Shown piece by piece: positions 1 through 9,854 of a stretch of DNA of 43,840 bases. The notes beneath the pieces are model-generated. The model was not told where the DNA came from, did no database searches, and saw nothing but the letters and a program-made list of their open reading frames with translations. Both the position numbers and the translations under genes were made by a program. Origin of the DNA: an uncultured Candidatus Actinomarina sp. (GTDB taxonomy: Bacteria; Actinomycetota; Acidimicrobiia; Actinomarinales; Actinomarinaceae). Each line of letters begins with the position of its first letter. Positions within the stretch are counted from its first letter, which is position 1. The DNA lies in the NCBI GenBank assembly GCA_902604835.1, contig CACKZW010000007.1, forward strand, positions 1 to 43,840, read 5' to 3'.

Positions 1-423
1 GAAAATATATTTAATGGACTAAAAACATTCAGTAAAGAATACACAATTATTTTGCCAGCTCATCCCAGATTAAAGAAATATATTTCGAAAAATAATGTTA
101 GACATGAAAACATATTGATTATTGATCCATTATCTTATATTGACTTTCTTGGCTTGGTAAATGGATCAGAACTAGTTCTAACTGATTCTGGAGGCCTTCA
201 AGAAGAGACAACTCATCTAAATGTAAAGTGTTTAACTATTAGAAATGAAACTGAAAGACCTATTACTGTATCTGATGGAACAAATAAAGTAATTGGAGTT
301 GATACAGAAATAATAATTTCTGAAATAAACAACGCTATTGAGAGTAAACTTTCAGTTGGTAAGAAAATAAAATTTTGGGATGGAGAAACATCCTCAAGAA
401 TATTTAAAGAATTATTTGAATAA
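1..423 (+). CDS. wecB: UDP-N-acetylglucosamine 2-epimerase, C-terminal part (cut by window edge)
   Basis: The reading frame is open from base 1, so only the last 140 residues are present. The family interconverts UDP-GlcNAc and UDP-ManNAc in the cytoplasm for surface polysaccharide synthesis. The visible part has the hallmarks of the C-terminal GT-B-like half: a PAHPR segment, the DSGGLQEE loop that binds the UDP-sugar, and the RNETERP segment followed by a conserved G-T-N stretch. It ends one base before the UDP-sugar dehydrogenase, so the two are probably co-transcribed and together would make a UDP-HexNAc uronic acid such as UDP-ManNAcA. The missing N-terminus lies upstream of the window. 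The family assignment is firm; the exact polysaccharide is unknown. Confidence 0.93.
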   Translation, partial: ENIFNGLKTFSKEYTIILPAHPRLKKYISKNNVRHENILIIDPLSYIDFLGLVNGSELVLTDSGGLQEETTHLNVKCLTIRNETERPITVSDGTNKVIGVDTEIIISEINNAIESKLSVGKKIKFWDGETSSRIFKELFE

Positions 424-424
424 T

Positions 425-1687
425 ATGAGTGAATTTAAATACGATTTAGGAATACTAGGCTTAGGGTACGTTGGACTTCCATTGGCTATCTATTCGATTG
501 AGGGCGGATTAAAAGTTTTTGGATATGATATAAATTCTGATAAAGTCTCGAAACTTAATAATGGTCAATCACCAATTGAGGATATTAGTGACGAGACTCT
601 TAAAAAATCATTAAAATCTGATCTTATATTTTCAGATGATTCATCAAAATTGGCGGAGTGTGAACATATTGTGATAAGCGTTCCAACACCCTTGACCGAT
701 TTCAAGCCAGATCTAAGTTATGTTATAAGTGCAGCAAAAGAAATTGCAAAAAATATTGTAAAAGGGCAAGTAATAATCTTAGAGTCAACCACTTATCCAG
801 GAACAACTACAGAAGTACTCATTCCAGAGATTGAAAAAACCACAGATCTTGTAGTTGGTGAAGACATATTTGTTGGATATTCTCCAGAAAGAATTGATCC
901 AGGAAACAAAGAATGGAATTTTAAAAACACTCCAAAAGTAATAAGTGGTATAAATGAAAAATCACTTGATAAGATTAAATCATTTTACGAACAAATAATT
1001 GAAGTCGTAGTGGTTACCTCCGGTACGAAAGAAGCTGAAATGGTAAAACTACTTGAGAATACTTATAGACAGGTCAATATTGCATTAATAAATGAGCTAG
1101 CAATTTTGTGCAACATGTTAGATATTGATATTTGGGAAGTTGTCGATGCTGCAAAAACGAAACCATTTGGTTTTGAATCATTTAGACCTGGACCCGGCGT
1201 AGGAGGTCATTGTATACCTATTGATCCGAAATATCTTTCATTTAAAACAAGACAAATTGGTAAACCAGTAAGATTTGTAGAGCTTGCACAAGAAATAAAC
1301 AACTCAATGCCTTCATATGTCGTTAATAGAATTATCGAAAGAATGAATATTTTAGGAAAACCAATGAAGGGTTCAAAAATTTTAATACTTGGAGTTGCAT
1401 ATAAGAAAGATATAAGCGACACACGAGAATCTCCGGCCATAGATGTAATTGAAAACTTTCTTGCAAAAGGAGTAGAGATAGCATTTTATGATCCATTTGT
1501 TGATAATTTGAAAGTCAATAATTTAGAAATAAAAAAAGAAATAAATTTAAAAAATTTTGATGATTACGATATGCATTTGATGCACACACCTCATTCTGAA
1601 TTTGTAAAATTAAATTTATCCCAATACAACGTTCCAATATTTGATGCAACAGGCAGTGATTTTATTGATGATGCAGAAAGAATCTAA
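425..1687 (+). CDS. UDP-N-acetyl-D-glucosamine/mannosamine 6-dehydrogenase
   Basis: NAD-dependent dehydrogenase that oxidises the C6 of a UDP-HexNAc to the uronic acid (WecC/WbpA family). The ATG at 425 is chosen because it lies one base after the epimerase stop and puts the Rossmann motif GLGYVGLP near the N-terminus; an upstream ATG at 380 would overlap the epimerase. Other family marks are SVPTPL, ESTTYPGTT, YSPERIDPGN and the catalytic loop GGHCIPIDP with Cys about residue 263, then a C-terminal UDP-binding half with GVAYKKDISDTRESPA. The length of 420 residues is normal. Pairing with the 2-epimerase favours UDP-ManNAc as substrate (WecC), but the GPGVGGHCIPIDP signature is also typical of WbpA, so the substrate stays open. 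Confidence 0.9.
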   Translation: MSEFKYDLGILGLGYVGLPLAIYSIEGGLKVFGYDINSDKVSKLNNGQSPIEDISDETLKKSLKSDLIFSDDSSKLAECEHIVISVPTPLTDFKPDLSYVISAAKEIAKNIVKGQVIILESTTYPGTTTEVLIPEIEKTTDLVVGEDIFVGYSPERIDPGNKEWNFKNTPKVISGINEKSLDKIKSFYEQIIEVVVVTSGTKEAEMVKLLENTYRQVNIALINELAILCNMLDIDIWEVVDAAKTKPFGFESFRPGPGVGGHCIPIDPKYLSFKTRQIGKPVRFVELAQEINNSMPSYVVNRIIERMNILGKPMKGSKILILGVAYKKDISDTRESPAIDVIENFLAKGVEIAFYDPFVDNLKVNNLEIKKEINLKNFDDYDMHLMHTPHSEFVKLNLSQYNVPIFDATGSDFIDDAERI

Positions 1688-4136
1688 TTTAAAACCTAAT
1701 TTCGACAATCTACCAAAAACTATTAATACATTAGGCATTGAGTTAGGCAATGTGATAAAACAGCAAGCAGGAACAAAGAATTTCAATTTAGTCGAAGAAA
1801 TAAGGATTAATTCAAAAAAATATAGAACTTCAAAAAATTATAAATATCTTGATTTAATTTATAAAAAATTAGAAAAACTAAATGAGAATGAAATCTTGAT
1901 ACTTACCAAATCTTTCACCTTATTTTTTTATCTTTCAAATATTTCAGAACAAGTATTTAGAGAAAAATTTAAATACACGATTGATAAAAAAGATATTAAG
2001 AACAATAAGAACAATCTTTTGTTCTCCCCAGTTTTTACTGCTCACCCAACGGAAAGTGCAAGACAATCAACATTAAAAAAACTTTACGAAATTGGAAAAA
2101 TAATTTCAGAAAATAAGTCCAATAATCTTGTTGAAATAAATAATTTGATTACGCAACTATGGTACACGCGAGAAATAAGGTCTATTAAACCTAATCCAAT
2201 TGATGAAGTAAAAACACTACTTTATTATCTAAATATTTTGTATACAGATGTACATAATGAAATTAATAAAACATTTTATGAAAATAATATTAATCAAAAA
2301 AATATTGTTAGATTTGGAACTTGGATTGGTGGCGATAGGGATGGTAATCCCTATGTAACTTTAAAGGTCACTGAGGAAGCCTTAAGGATATATTCAAACC
2401 AAATAATTCAGATTTATAAAGATAAAATTATCGAATTATCTGAAAGTTTTAGTATTTCCACTTTATATGCAGACAGTCCAAAAAAATTAATTTCAAAAAT
2501 AGAGGAGTATTCTAAAATTTTAAATAATGAGTATCGTCATTATACGCAGATAAATTTTGATGAGCCTTTTAGAATTTTTCTTTCGTTAGTGTTTCATCGT
2601 CTAGATAATTTTCAAAAAAATAAGAAAGGTTATAACTCATTCGTTGAATTTCAAAATGATCTAAATTTATTTGAGCAAGAAGTTAGTAGATGTTTTAATG
2701 AAAGTTCATTTTCACCTAACTTACGTCAGTTCATTGAATATGTAGATCAATTTAAATTTCATGGTGTTGAAATGGATATTAGAGAAAATGCAAATGTTCT
2801 AAACTACAAAACCAAATATGCAAAGGAATATGAGGAATTTTTAAGTCTTCTTAAAAGAATTCCAGAATGGAAAATTCTTTATGGAGATACAGTGATAAAT
2901 TCAATTATTTTATCTATGACAAAAAACGAAAATGATATTTTAAATTTATTCTCTCTGAGTAAAAAATATATTAAAAATTTCAAAGATATTCCTATGTTAG
3001 TGCCTTTATTTGAGGAGATAGAAGATCTTGAAAAATCTCATGATATTATTTCTAGACTATTGAGCAATAAAGATTATCTAAAGCATCTTAATCAATTAGA
3101 TTCTAAGCAAGAAATTATGCTTGGTTATTCAGATTCTAATAAAGATGGTGGAATCGTAACCTCACAATGGTCTGTGTATAAATCTCAGATTGAATTGTTT
3201 AAAACGGGCAAAGAAAATAATATTGAAATCTCCTTTTTTCACGGCAGGGGAGGAACAATAAGTAGAGGTGGCGGACCTACTTATAATTCTATATTGTCTC
3301 AACCAAAGGGAACAATTTCAAACAGCTTAAGATATACGGAACAAGGTGAAGTAATTTCTGATAAGTATTCAACATCTAACTTAGCAATCGAAAATTTGAA
3401 ATTAGGGCTATTTGCGTTCTTAAAAGCTAAGACAACTAAAGATAAAAAATACAAAGAAGAGACTAATTTCATGAATGAATTTTCAAGACTCTCCTCAAAG
3501 AAATACAAAACCTTAATTGATGATGATAATTTAATAAAATATTTTGAAAGCGCAACCCCGGTAAATCTATTATCAATTCTAAATATTGGCTCTAGGCCCT
3601 CTAAAAGGTCAAAAACAAGTTCTGTTAAAAATTACAGAGCAATTCCCTGGGTATTTGGTTGGGCTCAAACTAGGCAGACTATAACTGGCTGGTATGGATC
3701 TGGTACAGCACTCGAAAACTTAATAAAGACACATGGAATAAACCATGTAAGGAGTATCTATAAATCATCTTCATTTTTTCAAAATTTATTGAGCAATATT
3801 GAAATGACTTTAGCAAAAACAGACTTGATAATTACTAAATTTTATATTGATCGATTAGTTGACGATAAGTATTTATACATTTATGAAAATATCGTATCTG
3901 AATCAGAGAAAGTTCGAAAATCAATTTTAAAAATTACTCAATCGAAAGAATTACTTGATTCAAATAAAATTTTAAAAAACACTTTAGCTATTAGAGACAC
4001 CTATCTCGATCCTCTATCTTTGATACAAGTATTTCTTATGGAAAAATTACAAAACAATAAATTGAGTGATTACGAGAAAACTTCTTTGCTTCTTTCAATA
4101 AATGGTTTAGCTGCTGGTCTAAGGAACACTGGGTGA
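1671..4136 (+). CDS. ppc: Phosphoenolpyruvate carboxylase
   Basis: Cytoplasmic anaplerotic enzyme that fixes bicarbonate onto PEP to give oxaloacetate. All catalytic landmarks are present in order: TAHPTES with the active-site His about residue 125, GTWIGGDRDGNP, EMDIREN, LGYSDSNKDGG, the mobile FHGRGGTISRGGGP loop, RYTEQGEV, GWAQTR, and the C-terminal RNTG that closes the protein. The protein is about 821 residues, slightly shorter than the E. coli enzyme. I chose the ATG at 1671 (1668 is equally possible); both overlap the dehydrogenase by about 20 bases, and the farther start at 1641 would add residues with no family support. Its 3' end overlaps the convergent peptidase gene by 18 bases. 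The order next to sugar genes does not suggest a special role. Confidence 0.97.
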   Translation: MQKESNLKPNFDNLPKTINTLGIELGNVIKQQAGTKNFNLVEEIRINSKKYRTSKNYKYLDLIYKKLEKLNENEILILTKSFTLFFYLSNISEQVFREKFKYTIDKKDIKNNKNNLLFSPVFTAHPTESARQSTLKKLYEIGKIISENKSNNLVEINNLITQLWYTREIRSIKPNPIDEVKTLLYYLNILYTDVHNEINKTFYENNINQKNIVRFGTWIGGDRDGNPYVTLKVTEEALRIYSNQIIQIYKDKIIELSESFSISTLYADSPKKLISKIEEYSKILNNEYRHYTQINFDEPFRIFLSLVFHRLDNFQKNKKGYNSFVEFQNDLNLFEQEVSRCFNESSFSPNLRQFIEYVDQFKFHGVEMDIRENANVLNYKTKYAKEYEEFLSLLKRIPEWKILYGDTVINSIILSMTKNENDILNLFSLSKKYIKNFKDIPMLVPLFEEIEDLEKSHDIISRLLSNKDYLKHLNQLDSKQEIMLGYSDSNKDGGIVTSQWSVYKSQIELFKTGKENNIEISFFHGRGGTISRGGGPTYNSILSQPKGTISNSLRYTEQGEVISDKYSTSNLAIENLKLGLFAFLKAKTTKDKKYKEETNFMNEFSRLSSKKYKTLIDDDNLIKYFESATPVNLLSILNIGSRPSKRSKTSSVKNYRAIPWVFGWAQTRQTITGWYGSGTALENLIKTHGINHVRSIYKSSSFFQNLLSNIEMTLAKTDLIITKFYIDRLVDDKYLYIYENIVSESEKVRKSILKITQSKELLDSNKILKNTLAIRDTYLDPLSLIQVFLMEKLQNNKLSDYEKTSLLLSINGLAAGLRNTG

Positions 4137-5267
4137 GAGATCTCTAAGTTCAAAGTGCATTTCATCGGGTGAAGTCCAAGTTCCACCCCATGCGAATCCC
4201 CAATCGTTAAAAATTTCAACTACTCGCGGATGATATCCTGATTTAACATTTATATCGATTGCGATTCCCCATGCATGCCTAGAAATAGATCCTCCTGCAT
4301 TAAACCTATTTATGCGCCTTGGCGCGTAGCAACCTCCTGATTTCTGAAATTCTTCCTTAGACAAAGTATTCTCCAATCCCTCATCAATGACCTGATTAAG
4401 CGCTCCTAAAAGTGGTTTCCACATAACTTTATTGCATGTCGCCCTACCGATTATCGGCATTTCTTTTCTTTCGATATTTTCATTTCGCCATGCTGGTTCA
4501 ACAATTATCCAAGTTCCATCTTTTTCTTTAATTTGAAAATCCCCAAAATTTTTTTTGATTAATGCGGTTGGTAGAACCCAATTTTTATTTGGTTTAGAAT
4601 CTCTAAATGTAACTCTGAGTTGTTTATACTTTATATTTCTATAAAGTTCAATAAAATGATTCTCAGTAATTCTAAAGTCCCAAATAATTGCTTGTATATT
4701 TCGATTAATACCTAATTCGTATCCAACCTCTTTACTTACAAGGGCCTCAAACCAACCGATTTCAGAATCAGGTATTATTTCACCAACCTCAACCTCAGTT
4801 ATAATTTCATTCATCCCAATTAGAACTAATTTGTCTCCAACATTTATTGCATACTGATCAGCTGTTAATTCTGAAATAATTATTTTATCTTTTTTTATTA
4901 AGTCTGTAATTTCATCCGTATAAAATAAATCAGCGTATTTTTTTTCAATAGTTTTCACTGAAAGGTTATATAGATAATCTTGATTAGTAGTTAAAGTTTC
5001 TTCATTATTTATATCAATTATTTTTTCAAGTCCAATGTTTGCTCTACCTATAAATGTAACTTTACTATCTAAGTTTTTAACAGATTTTATGATTTGATTT
5101 GTAACGCTGTAATATAAAACTCCTGGTTGAGAAATGGTTATAACATCATAATTTTCAATTCCATTAAATAAATTTTTATTTTCTATCTCATTTTCACCAT
5201 CATGAGCAAAGGCAGATGGCTGTACCACGATAAAGAAAGCAATTAAAAAAAGGCCCAACTTTTTCAC
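4119..5267 (-). CDS. M15-family D-alanyl-D-alanine carboxypeptidase, secreted (VanY-like)
   Basis: A 382-residue exported protein. The N-terminus is a clear signal peptide (MKK, hydrophobic core, cleavage near SAFA-H). The C-terminal ~110 residues carry the M15 zinc site: SRHAWGIAID, with His about 331 and Asp about 338, plus EMHFEL with the third ligand His about 371. Such enzymes trim the terminal D-Ala of peptidoglycan stem peptides outside the membrane. The central ~230 residues before the catalytic domain match nothing I recognise. It is monocistronic, convergent with ppc (18-base overlap) and divergent from the MMPL transporter. The peptidase call is firm; the substrate is inferred from the family. 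Confidence 0.85.
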   Translation of the reverse strand: MKKLGLFLIAFFIVVQPSAFAHDGENEIENKNLFNGIENYDVITISQPGVLYYSVTNQIIKSVKNLDSKVTFIGRANIGLEKIIDINNEETLTTNQDYLYNLSVKTIEKKYADLFYTDEITDLIKKDKIIISELTADQYAINVGDKLVLIGMNEIITEVEVGEIIPDSEIGWFEALVSKEVGYELGINRNIQAIIWDFRITENHFIELYRNIKYKQLRVTFRDSKPNKNWVLPTALIKKNFGDFQIKEKDGTWIIVEPAWRNENIERKEMPIIGRATCNKVMWKPLLGALNQVIDEGLENTLSKEEFQKSGGCYAPRRINRFNAGGSISRHAWGIAIDINVKSGYHPRVVEIFNDWGFAWGGTWTSPDEMHFELRDLSPSVP

Positions 5268-5378
5268 AAGCTAATTATAAGTAAATAAATTATAAATAAT
5301 TAACAAACTTTTAATCTTAAAAATACAAGTAAATCAATAAAATGTTTAATATTCAATAATGCAAAATAAGGATAATTT

Positions 5379-7970
5379 TTGAAACTATTAACGAATTTTT
5401 TTTCATCAGCGGCAACTAAATTTCCTGTTTTAACGATAATTGTCATTCTTGGCATAACTGGTTTTTTTGGTTATATGACCACTCAAGCAGAGGAATTAGA
5501 CACTGGTTTTGGTGGTGAAATTGATACACCAGAAATAGAAGCTCAAGGGAAGCTTTCTGATTATTTTGGGGGATCCGGCACTCAAAGTGTTTTACAACTT
5601 GTTTTTGAGGGAGAGGATGTTCTTACGGTTGAAGGCTATGAAACTTATACAGCAGCAGTTGAAGTCATTAAAGGCAGTGAATTGTTTCAATACTTAGTTA
5701 ATGATCCAAACCAAGGCTTAGTTCAGGGTTTTTTTGCACCTATAGATGTAGCTAAAGCCTTCAATCCAATGCTAGATGTAAGCAGTTTGACTGATCAGCA
5801 ATTCAAGCAACTATATAAAACAACATCAGCACAAATGCCACCAGAGTTTCAACAATTTGCTTCAGCATTACTTTCAAGTTCATATGATGAAGAAGCAGTA
5901 ACAGCTACTGCAGGCCTTGGAATAATAACTATTAACTCAGCAATTATTCAAGGTGAATATGGATTTGAGGGAGCTTTTGAAGTTCAACCAAGACTGGAAA
6001 ATGAATTAAATAAAGAATTACTTGAGTTAAGTGATGACTTTGAAAATATTGATATTGCTGGATTTTCTCTAGCATTGCTATTTGGTGACGAACAAGATGA
6101 TTTTTTAGAAGAAGTAGCTCAGCTTTTTGGAGCAGCCTTTGGTATTATCTTTTTAGTTCTTGCATTTATTTTCTTTATAAAACCAACAAAAACATTCGGG
6201 TTTTTTAAATCTACTAGAAGGACCTTTGCAGACATATTGAATAGTTTGGCTGCAATAATGCTAGCTATATTATGGATGCAGGGGATTGGAGTCGTACTTG
6301 GTCCAGGCTATTTAGATATTATTGGAGCACCAAATCAACTTTCACAAATTTCAACAATCATCATCCTCGGTTTAGGAGTTGATTATGCAATTCACTTTAC
6401 AGGAAGATATAGAGAAGAATTAGGTTTAAAAAATTCAGTAAATACATCAGCTTCTAAAACATTAAGTTCTGTTGGAATTGCTTTAACGCTTGCAACATTA
6501 GGTACAATGGTCGGATTTTTGACAAATATAGTTTCACCATTAACACAACTTCAAGATTTTGGAATCACGACTGCACTGGGTATTTTTTATGCATTTATTT
6601 TGGTGATGACTCTTGTTCCTGCCATCAGAACATTACTTGATAAGCGATCAGAAAGAAAAAATACAATTGATACCGATGCATTTGCATCTTCTGGAGAAAA
6701 ACTATTCAATAAATTGTCAGAAGCAACTTCAATAATACCAAAACGAATCAAGATTTTCGCAGTTGCTTTAATTTTAGGAATTGGTGGATATGGGTACTAT
6801 AGTTTTACAAATATATCGACAGTATTCAATTTTACTGATTTCCTACCATCAGATAGCCCAACGGTTAAAACATTTAATACTTTACAAGATGAATTTGGTG
6901 GTGGATTTGGAGAAACTACAAGTGTATTAATTGAATCAGACAATGTTGCCACACCCGAAATTCATAATGCTTTGATTGATTCATTAAGTAATCTATCAGA
7001 TGTTGAAAATGTATTAGTTTTTGCTGGAAATGCAGCAGCTGAATCAGTTGTTGGTTCTCTAGGAGCTATGTTGGTACCACCTTCAGCAAATCCTCAAGCA
7101 CCCCCACCAATGCCTGATATGGCATTAATTGGTCAGTTAGGAGCTTATGGCGTTCAAATTATGAGCGCACAAGGGTTAGACGCTTTAAAGGTCAGTGATA
7201 ATGGTGATGTAGAAGGTTTATATACATATTTACTTGAAACAGACCAAGACACCTTTAATACAAGCTTATACATAAATGAAAATGATTTAATCTCAGCTAT
7301 GCAAGTTAGAATTACAACCTCTGCAGGAACATCTGGAGCTGCTCAAATAAGAGATGATTTATACACAGCTTTTGAACCACTTTCAGAATTAGGTATATTT
7401 GTTGGTGTGACGTCTGATAATATCGTTACAGAAAGCATTAATGAGTTAATTAATTCCTCTCAATTCCAGTCACTAGTATTTGCAATCTTGGCTTCAATGG
7501 CATTTCTTGTTTTATATTATTTGATTGATATGAGAAGACCTTTCCTAGGAGTGATAACAGTACTTCCGGTAGCAGCAATTGTTCTTGGAACTTATATGGG
7601 TATGTATTTATTAGACATACCTCTTAACCCAGTAACCTCTACATTATCAGGATTGGCAATTGGTATAGGTGTACCTTTTGTTATCCACGTTACAAATAGA
7701 TTCAGAGAAACAATATCATCTGGTATAGAACCGGTAGAAGCAATTCGTACAACTTTAAAGACTACAGGAGGTTCATTATTTGGTAGTGCATTCACTACTA
7801 TGGCAGGTTTTGGAATTCTTACAACATCCTCATTAGTTCCTTTTCAACAAATGGGAACAGTTATATTAGTTTCAATCGGGTTTGCTTTAATCGCTTCATT
7901 AATGATACTTCCAACATTTTTGGTTCTTTGGGCTAATTACCATAATAGGAAAACGGCAAAAACTTTATAA
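5379..7970 (+). CDS. MMPL/RND-superfamily membrane transporter
   Basis: An 863-residue inner-membrane protein with the duplicated RND layout: one N-terminal membrane helix, a large external domain (about residues 35-240), a five-helix bundle (about 245-420), another single helix near 455-475, a second external domain, and a final five-helix bundle up to the end. This gives about 12 helices. The helix segments ILGLGVDYAIHFTGRYREE and LAIGIGVPFVIHVTNRFRE are the paired proton-relay-like segments of the MMPL/HAE3 class. The start is a TTG at 5379, supported by AAGGAT 5-10 bases upstream. MMPL proteins export lipids or other hydrophobic molecules; the cargo cannot be read here. The second external domain contains a Pro/Ala-rich patch (VPPSANPQAPPPMP). 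Confidence 0.88.
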   Translation: MKLLTNFFSSAATKFPVLTIIVILGITGFFGYMTTQAEELDTGFGGEIDTPEIEAQGKLSDYFGGSGTQSVLQLVFEGEDVLTVEGYETYTAAVEVIKGSELFQYLVNDPNQGLVQGFFAPIDVAKAFNPMLDVSSLTDQQFKQLYKTTSAQMPPEFQQFASALLSSSYDEEAVTATAGLGIITINSAIIQGEYGFEGAFEVQPRLENELNKELLELSDDFENIDIAGFSLALLFGDEQDDFLEEVAQLFGAAFGIIFLVLAFIFFIKPTKTFGFFKSTRRTFADILNSLAAIMLAILWMQGIGVVLGPGYLDIIGAPNQLSQISTIIILGLGVDYAIHFTGRYREELGLKNSVNTSASKTLSSVGIALTLATLGTMVGFLTNIVSPLTQLQDFGITTALGIFYAFILVMTLVPAIRTLLDKRSERKNTIDTDAFASSGEKLFNKLSEATSIIPKRIKIFAVALILGIGGYGYYSFTNISTVFNFTDFLPSDSPTVKTFNTLQDEFGGGFGETTSVLIESDNVATPEIHNALIDSLSNLSDVENVLVFAGNAAAESVVGSLGAMLVPPSANPQAPPPMPDMALIGQLGAYGVQIMSAQGLDALKVSDNGDVEGLYTYLLETDQDTFNTSLYINENDLISAMQVRITTSAGTSGAAQIRDDLYTAFEPLSELGIFVGVTSDNIVTESINELINSSQFQSLVFAILASMAFLVLYYLIDMRRPFLGVITVLPVAAIVLGTYMGMYLLDIPLNPVTSTLSGLAIGIGVPFVIHVTNRFRETISSGIEPVEAIRTTLKTTGGSLFGSAFTTMAGFGILTTSSLVPFQQMGTVILVSIGFALIASLMILPTFLVLWANYHNRKTAKTL

Positions 7971-7993
7971 AAATCGTTATTACTATTAATTAG

Positions 7994-8764
7994 GTGAAGT
8001 TATTCGAACTACTTGATAATGTAAACAAAATTGTCCCTTTAAAATATGCTTTTGAAGACGATTCTGTTGGAATCACAATTGGCGATAAAGAATCTAATGT
8101 TAACAATATTGTTATCGGACACGAATTGGATGATTATCTTTTAGAATATTGCTCTGATAACAATGTAGACACAGTTATTACATATCACCCACCACCTTTT
8201 AAAAAAATAACAGAAGAAGATGACAGTGAGAATTTTTTACCGGATTCAATTACAACAAGCTTTATTGATTCATCTATAAATGTAATAACAATCCATACCG
8301 CACAAGATGTTTGTAAGGATGGTAATGCTGACACTTTAGTCGACCTATTTAATATAAAGAATCCTAAAGTTTTTGCCCAAACTGTTGGAAAATACGGGGC
8401 AGGTCGGTATGGCACTATTGATATGGTGTCTCCACTGGAACTCAAAAAATTAATTGAAAATAAACTCAATACAAAAATAATACGAACAAATGAATATTTT
8501 GAAAATATGGCTGAAATAGATCAAATTGCAGTTTTACCAGGCTCAGGAACTCAATTTATGGAGGAAATTTTAGATATAGCTCAAGTATTCATTACTGGAG
8601 ATATCTCACACAGATATTTATTAAAAGCAGACGAAGAAAAGATGGGATTAATTCAGATTGGACATATCTCATCTGAAATTCCAGGAATGAGGAAATTTGT
8701 AAAAAAGTTTAATAAATTTATGGAATTAGAAATAAATTACGTATATAAAGACTTTTATGAATGA
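7994..8764 (+). CDS. Nif3-like dinuclear-metal protein (YbgI/YqfO family)
   Basis: A 256-residue protein of the Nif3 family, which forms hexameric toroids with a two-metal centre; some members act as GTP cyclohydrolase-like or metal-handling proteins, but the general function is unsettled. The metal-ligand segments are visible: TYHPPPF near residue 60, IHTAQD with the following DGNADTL near 95-110, and the C-terminal GHISSEIPGM. The start is a GTG 24 bases after the transporter. It overlaps the next gene by 8 bases. In many bacteria Nif3 is followed by a zinc-ribbon coiled-coil gene and RNase HI, exactly as here, so this is a conserved trio. Confidence 0.85.
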   Translation: MKLFELLDNVNKIVPLKYAFEDDSVGITIGDKESNVNNIVIGHELDDYLLEYCSDNNVDTVITYHPPPFKKITEEDDSENFLPDSITTSFIDSSINVITIHTAQDVCKDGNADTLVDLFNIKNPKVFAQTVGKYGAGRYGTIDMVSPLELKKLIENKLNTKIIRTNEYFENMAEIDQIAVLPGSGTQFMEEILDIAQVFITGDISHRYLLKADEEKMGLIQIGHISSEIPGMRKFVKKFNKFMELEINYVYKDFYE

Positions 8765-9464
8765 ACCATTTTTACTCAGTAATTTAATTGACCTTCAAGA
8801 AATTGATAACAAACTCTTTAAACTAATTGAGTCTAAATCCTCAAGTGAAAATGTAAATAAACTTAAAGATTTAGAAATTGAATTTAAAGACCTAACATCA
8901 AATATATCTGGACAAATTAATTCGTTGGAAAAATATTTTTCAATTAAAGAAAATAATGAAAAAAGCTTGAAAGAGATAAAGTTAAAGATAGATGATATTG
9001 AAATAAAATTATCAAGTGATAATTTAGATCCAACTGATACATTGAATTTCTCAAATCAAAAAGAATCTTTAAAAATACAAACAAACAAACTAAGACAAGA
9101 AATTGAAAATATTGAATCTGAAAATTTTGATGAAATTGATATTTTAGAGAAAGATAAAGAAAATTTAGAAGAAGTAAAAAAACAATTAGTTGTCGTAGCT
9201 AAGCTTGTTAAGTCAGAGTGGGATCTTGTAGATCAACAAATGCCAATATTGGAGAATGAAAAATCTAAATTCATTTCAACTTTTCCTGAGGAATTAAAAG
9301 TTTTCTATGATAATTTAAAAAATAAAGGAGTAGAAATTATTGCTGCTTATAAAATTGGAAATCAATGTGGATGTTGTGGTGTTGAACTAACTACATCAGA
9401 GATCGATAAGATTCTTTCTACTAAGTTTCAACAATGTACATACTGTGATGGAGTTTTAGTTTAA
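8757..9464 (+). CDS. Coiled-coil protein with C-terminal zinc ribbon (C4-type)
   Basis: A 235-residue protein. Residues about 10-180 are Lys/Glu/Leu-rich and predict a long antiparallel coiled-coil hairpin, and the last ~35 residues form a zinc ribbon with Cys in QCGCCG and CTYCDG. This is the architecture of the CT398-like/zf-RING_7 family usually encoded between nif3 and an RNase H gene. The ATG overlaps nif3 by 8 bases, and its TAA/ATG junction with the RNase HI gene overlaps by one base. The biochemical role of the family is not established; a nucleic-acid-binding scaffold is only a guess. Confidence 0.82.
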   Translation: MNEPFLLSNLIDLQEIDNKLFKLIESKSSSENVNKLKDLEIEFKDLTSNISGQINSLEKYFSIKENNEKSLKEIKLKIDDIEIKLSSDNLDPTDTLNFSNQKESLKIQTNKLRQEIENIESENFDEIDILEKDKENLEEVKKQLVVVAKLVKSEWDLVDQQMPILENEKSKFISTFPEELKVFYDNLKNKGVEIIAAYKIGNQCGCCGVELTTSEIDKILSTKFQQCTYCDGVLV

Positions 9465-9853
9465 TGTATAAAGTGTTTTGTGATGGTGCATCTAGATCAA
9501 ATCCAGGAGAAGCTGCTATTGGCGTAAGTATCCAAGAAAACGACAATGAGATACATACTATTTCTGAAGCAATTGGTATAGCTAGCAATAATGTAGCTGA
9601 ATATAAATCATTAATATTTGCATTACAGTACTCGCTTGAAAATAATTATTTGAATTTAGAAATCTTTCTAGATTCAAAATTGGTGGTCGAGCAAATTAAT
9701 GGTAATTTCAAAGTGAAATCAGATAATCTAAAAAAATTAAATTCTGACGCACTCAATTTACTTAAAAAATTTGATTCAATATCAATTAAACACATTTATA
9801 GAGAACAAAATAAAAGAGCAGATCAATTAGCAAACATGGCATTAGATAAATAA
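9464..9853 (+). CDS. Ribonuclease HI-family protein
   Basis: A 129-residue RNase H-fold protein that would cut the RNA strand of RNA-DNA hybrids. The catalytic carboxylates are all present: Asp7 in FCDGASRSNPG, Glu in NNVAEYKSL, Asp in FLDSKLVVEQ and the last Asp in RADQLAN. It is shorter than E. coli RnhA and lacks the basic protrusion, as is usual for the type 1 RNase HI domain proteins of actinobacteria. It sits directly after the zinc-ribbon gene in a conserved trio with nif3. The fold is certain; whether it is the cell's main RNase H cannot be decided from this window. Confidence 0.9.
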   Translation: MYKVFCDGASRSNPGEAAIGVSIQENDNEIHTISEAIGIASNNVAEYKSLIFALQYSLENNYLNLEIFLDSKLVVEQINGNFKVKSDNLKKLNSDALNLLKKFDSISIKHIYREQNKRADQLANMALDK

Positions 9854-9854
9854 T

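Noticed and set aside
380..424. N-terminal extension of the UDP-sugar dehydrogenase
   Set aside because: The 15 extra residues overlap the epimerase and precede a start (425) that fits the family and the gene junction.
5268..5378. Promoters in the 111-base divergent gap between the M15 peptidase and the MMPL transporter
   Set aside because: The region is so AT-rich that several -10-like hexamers occur on both strands; none has a convincing -35, so no specific call was made.
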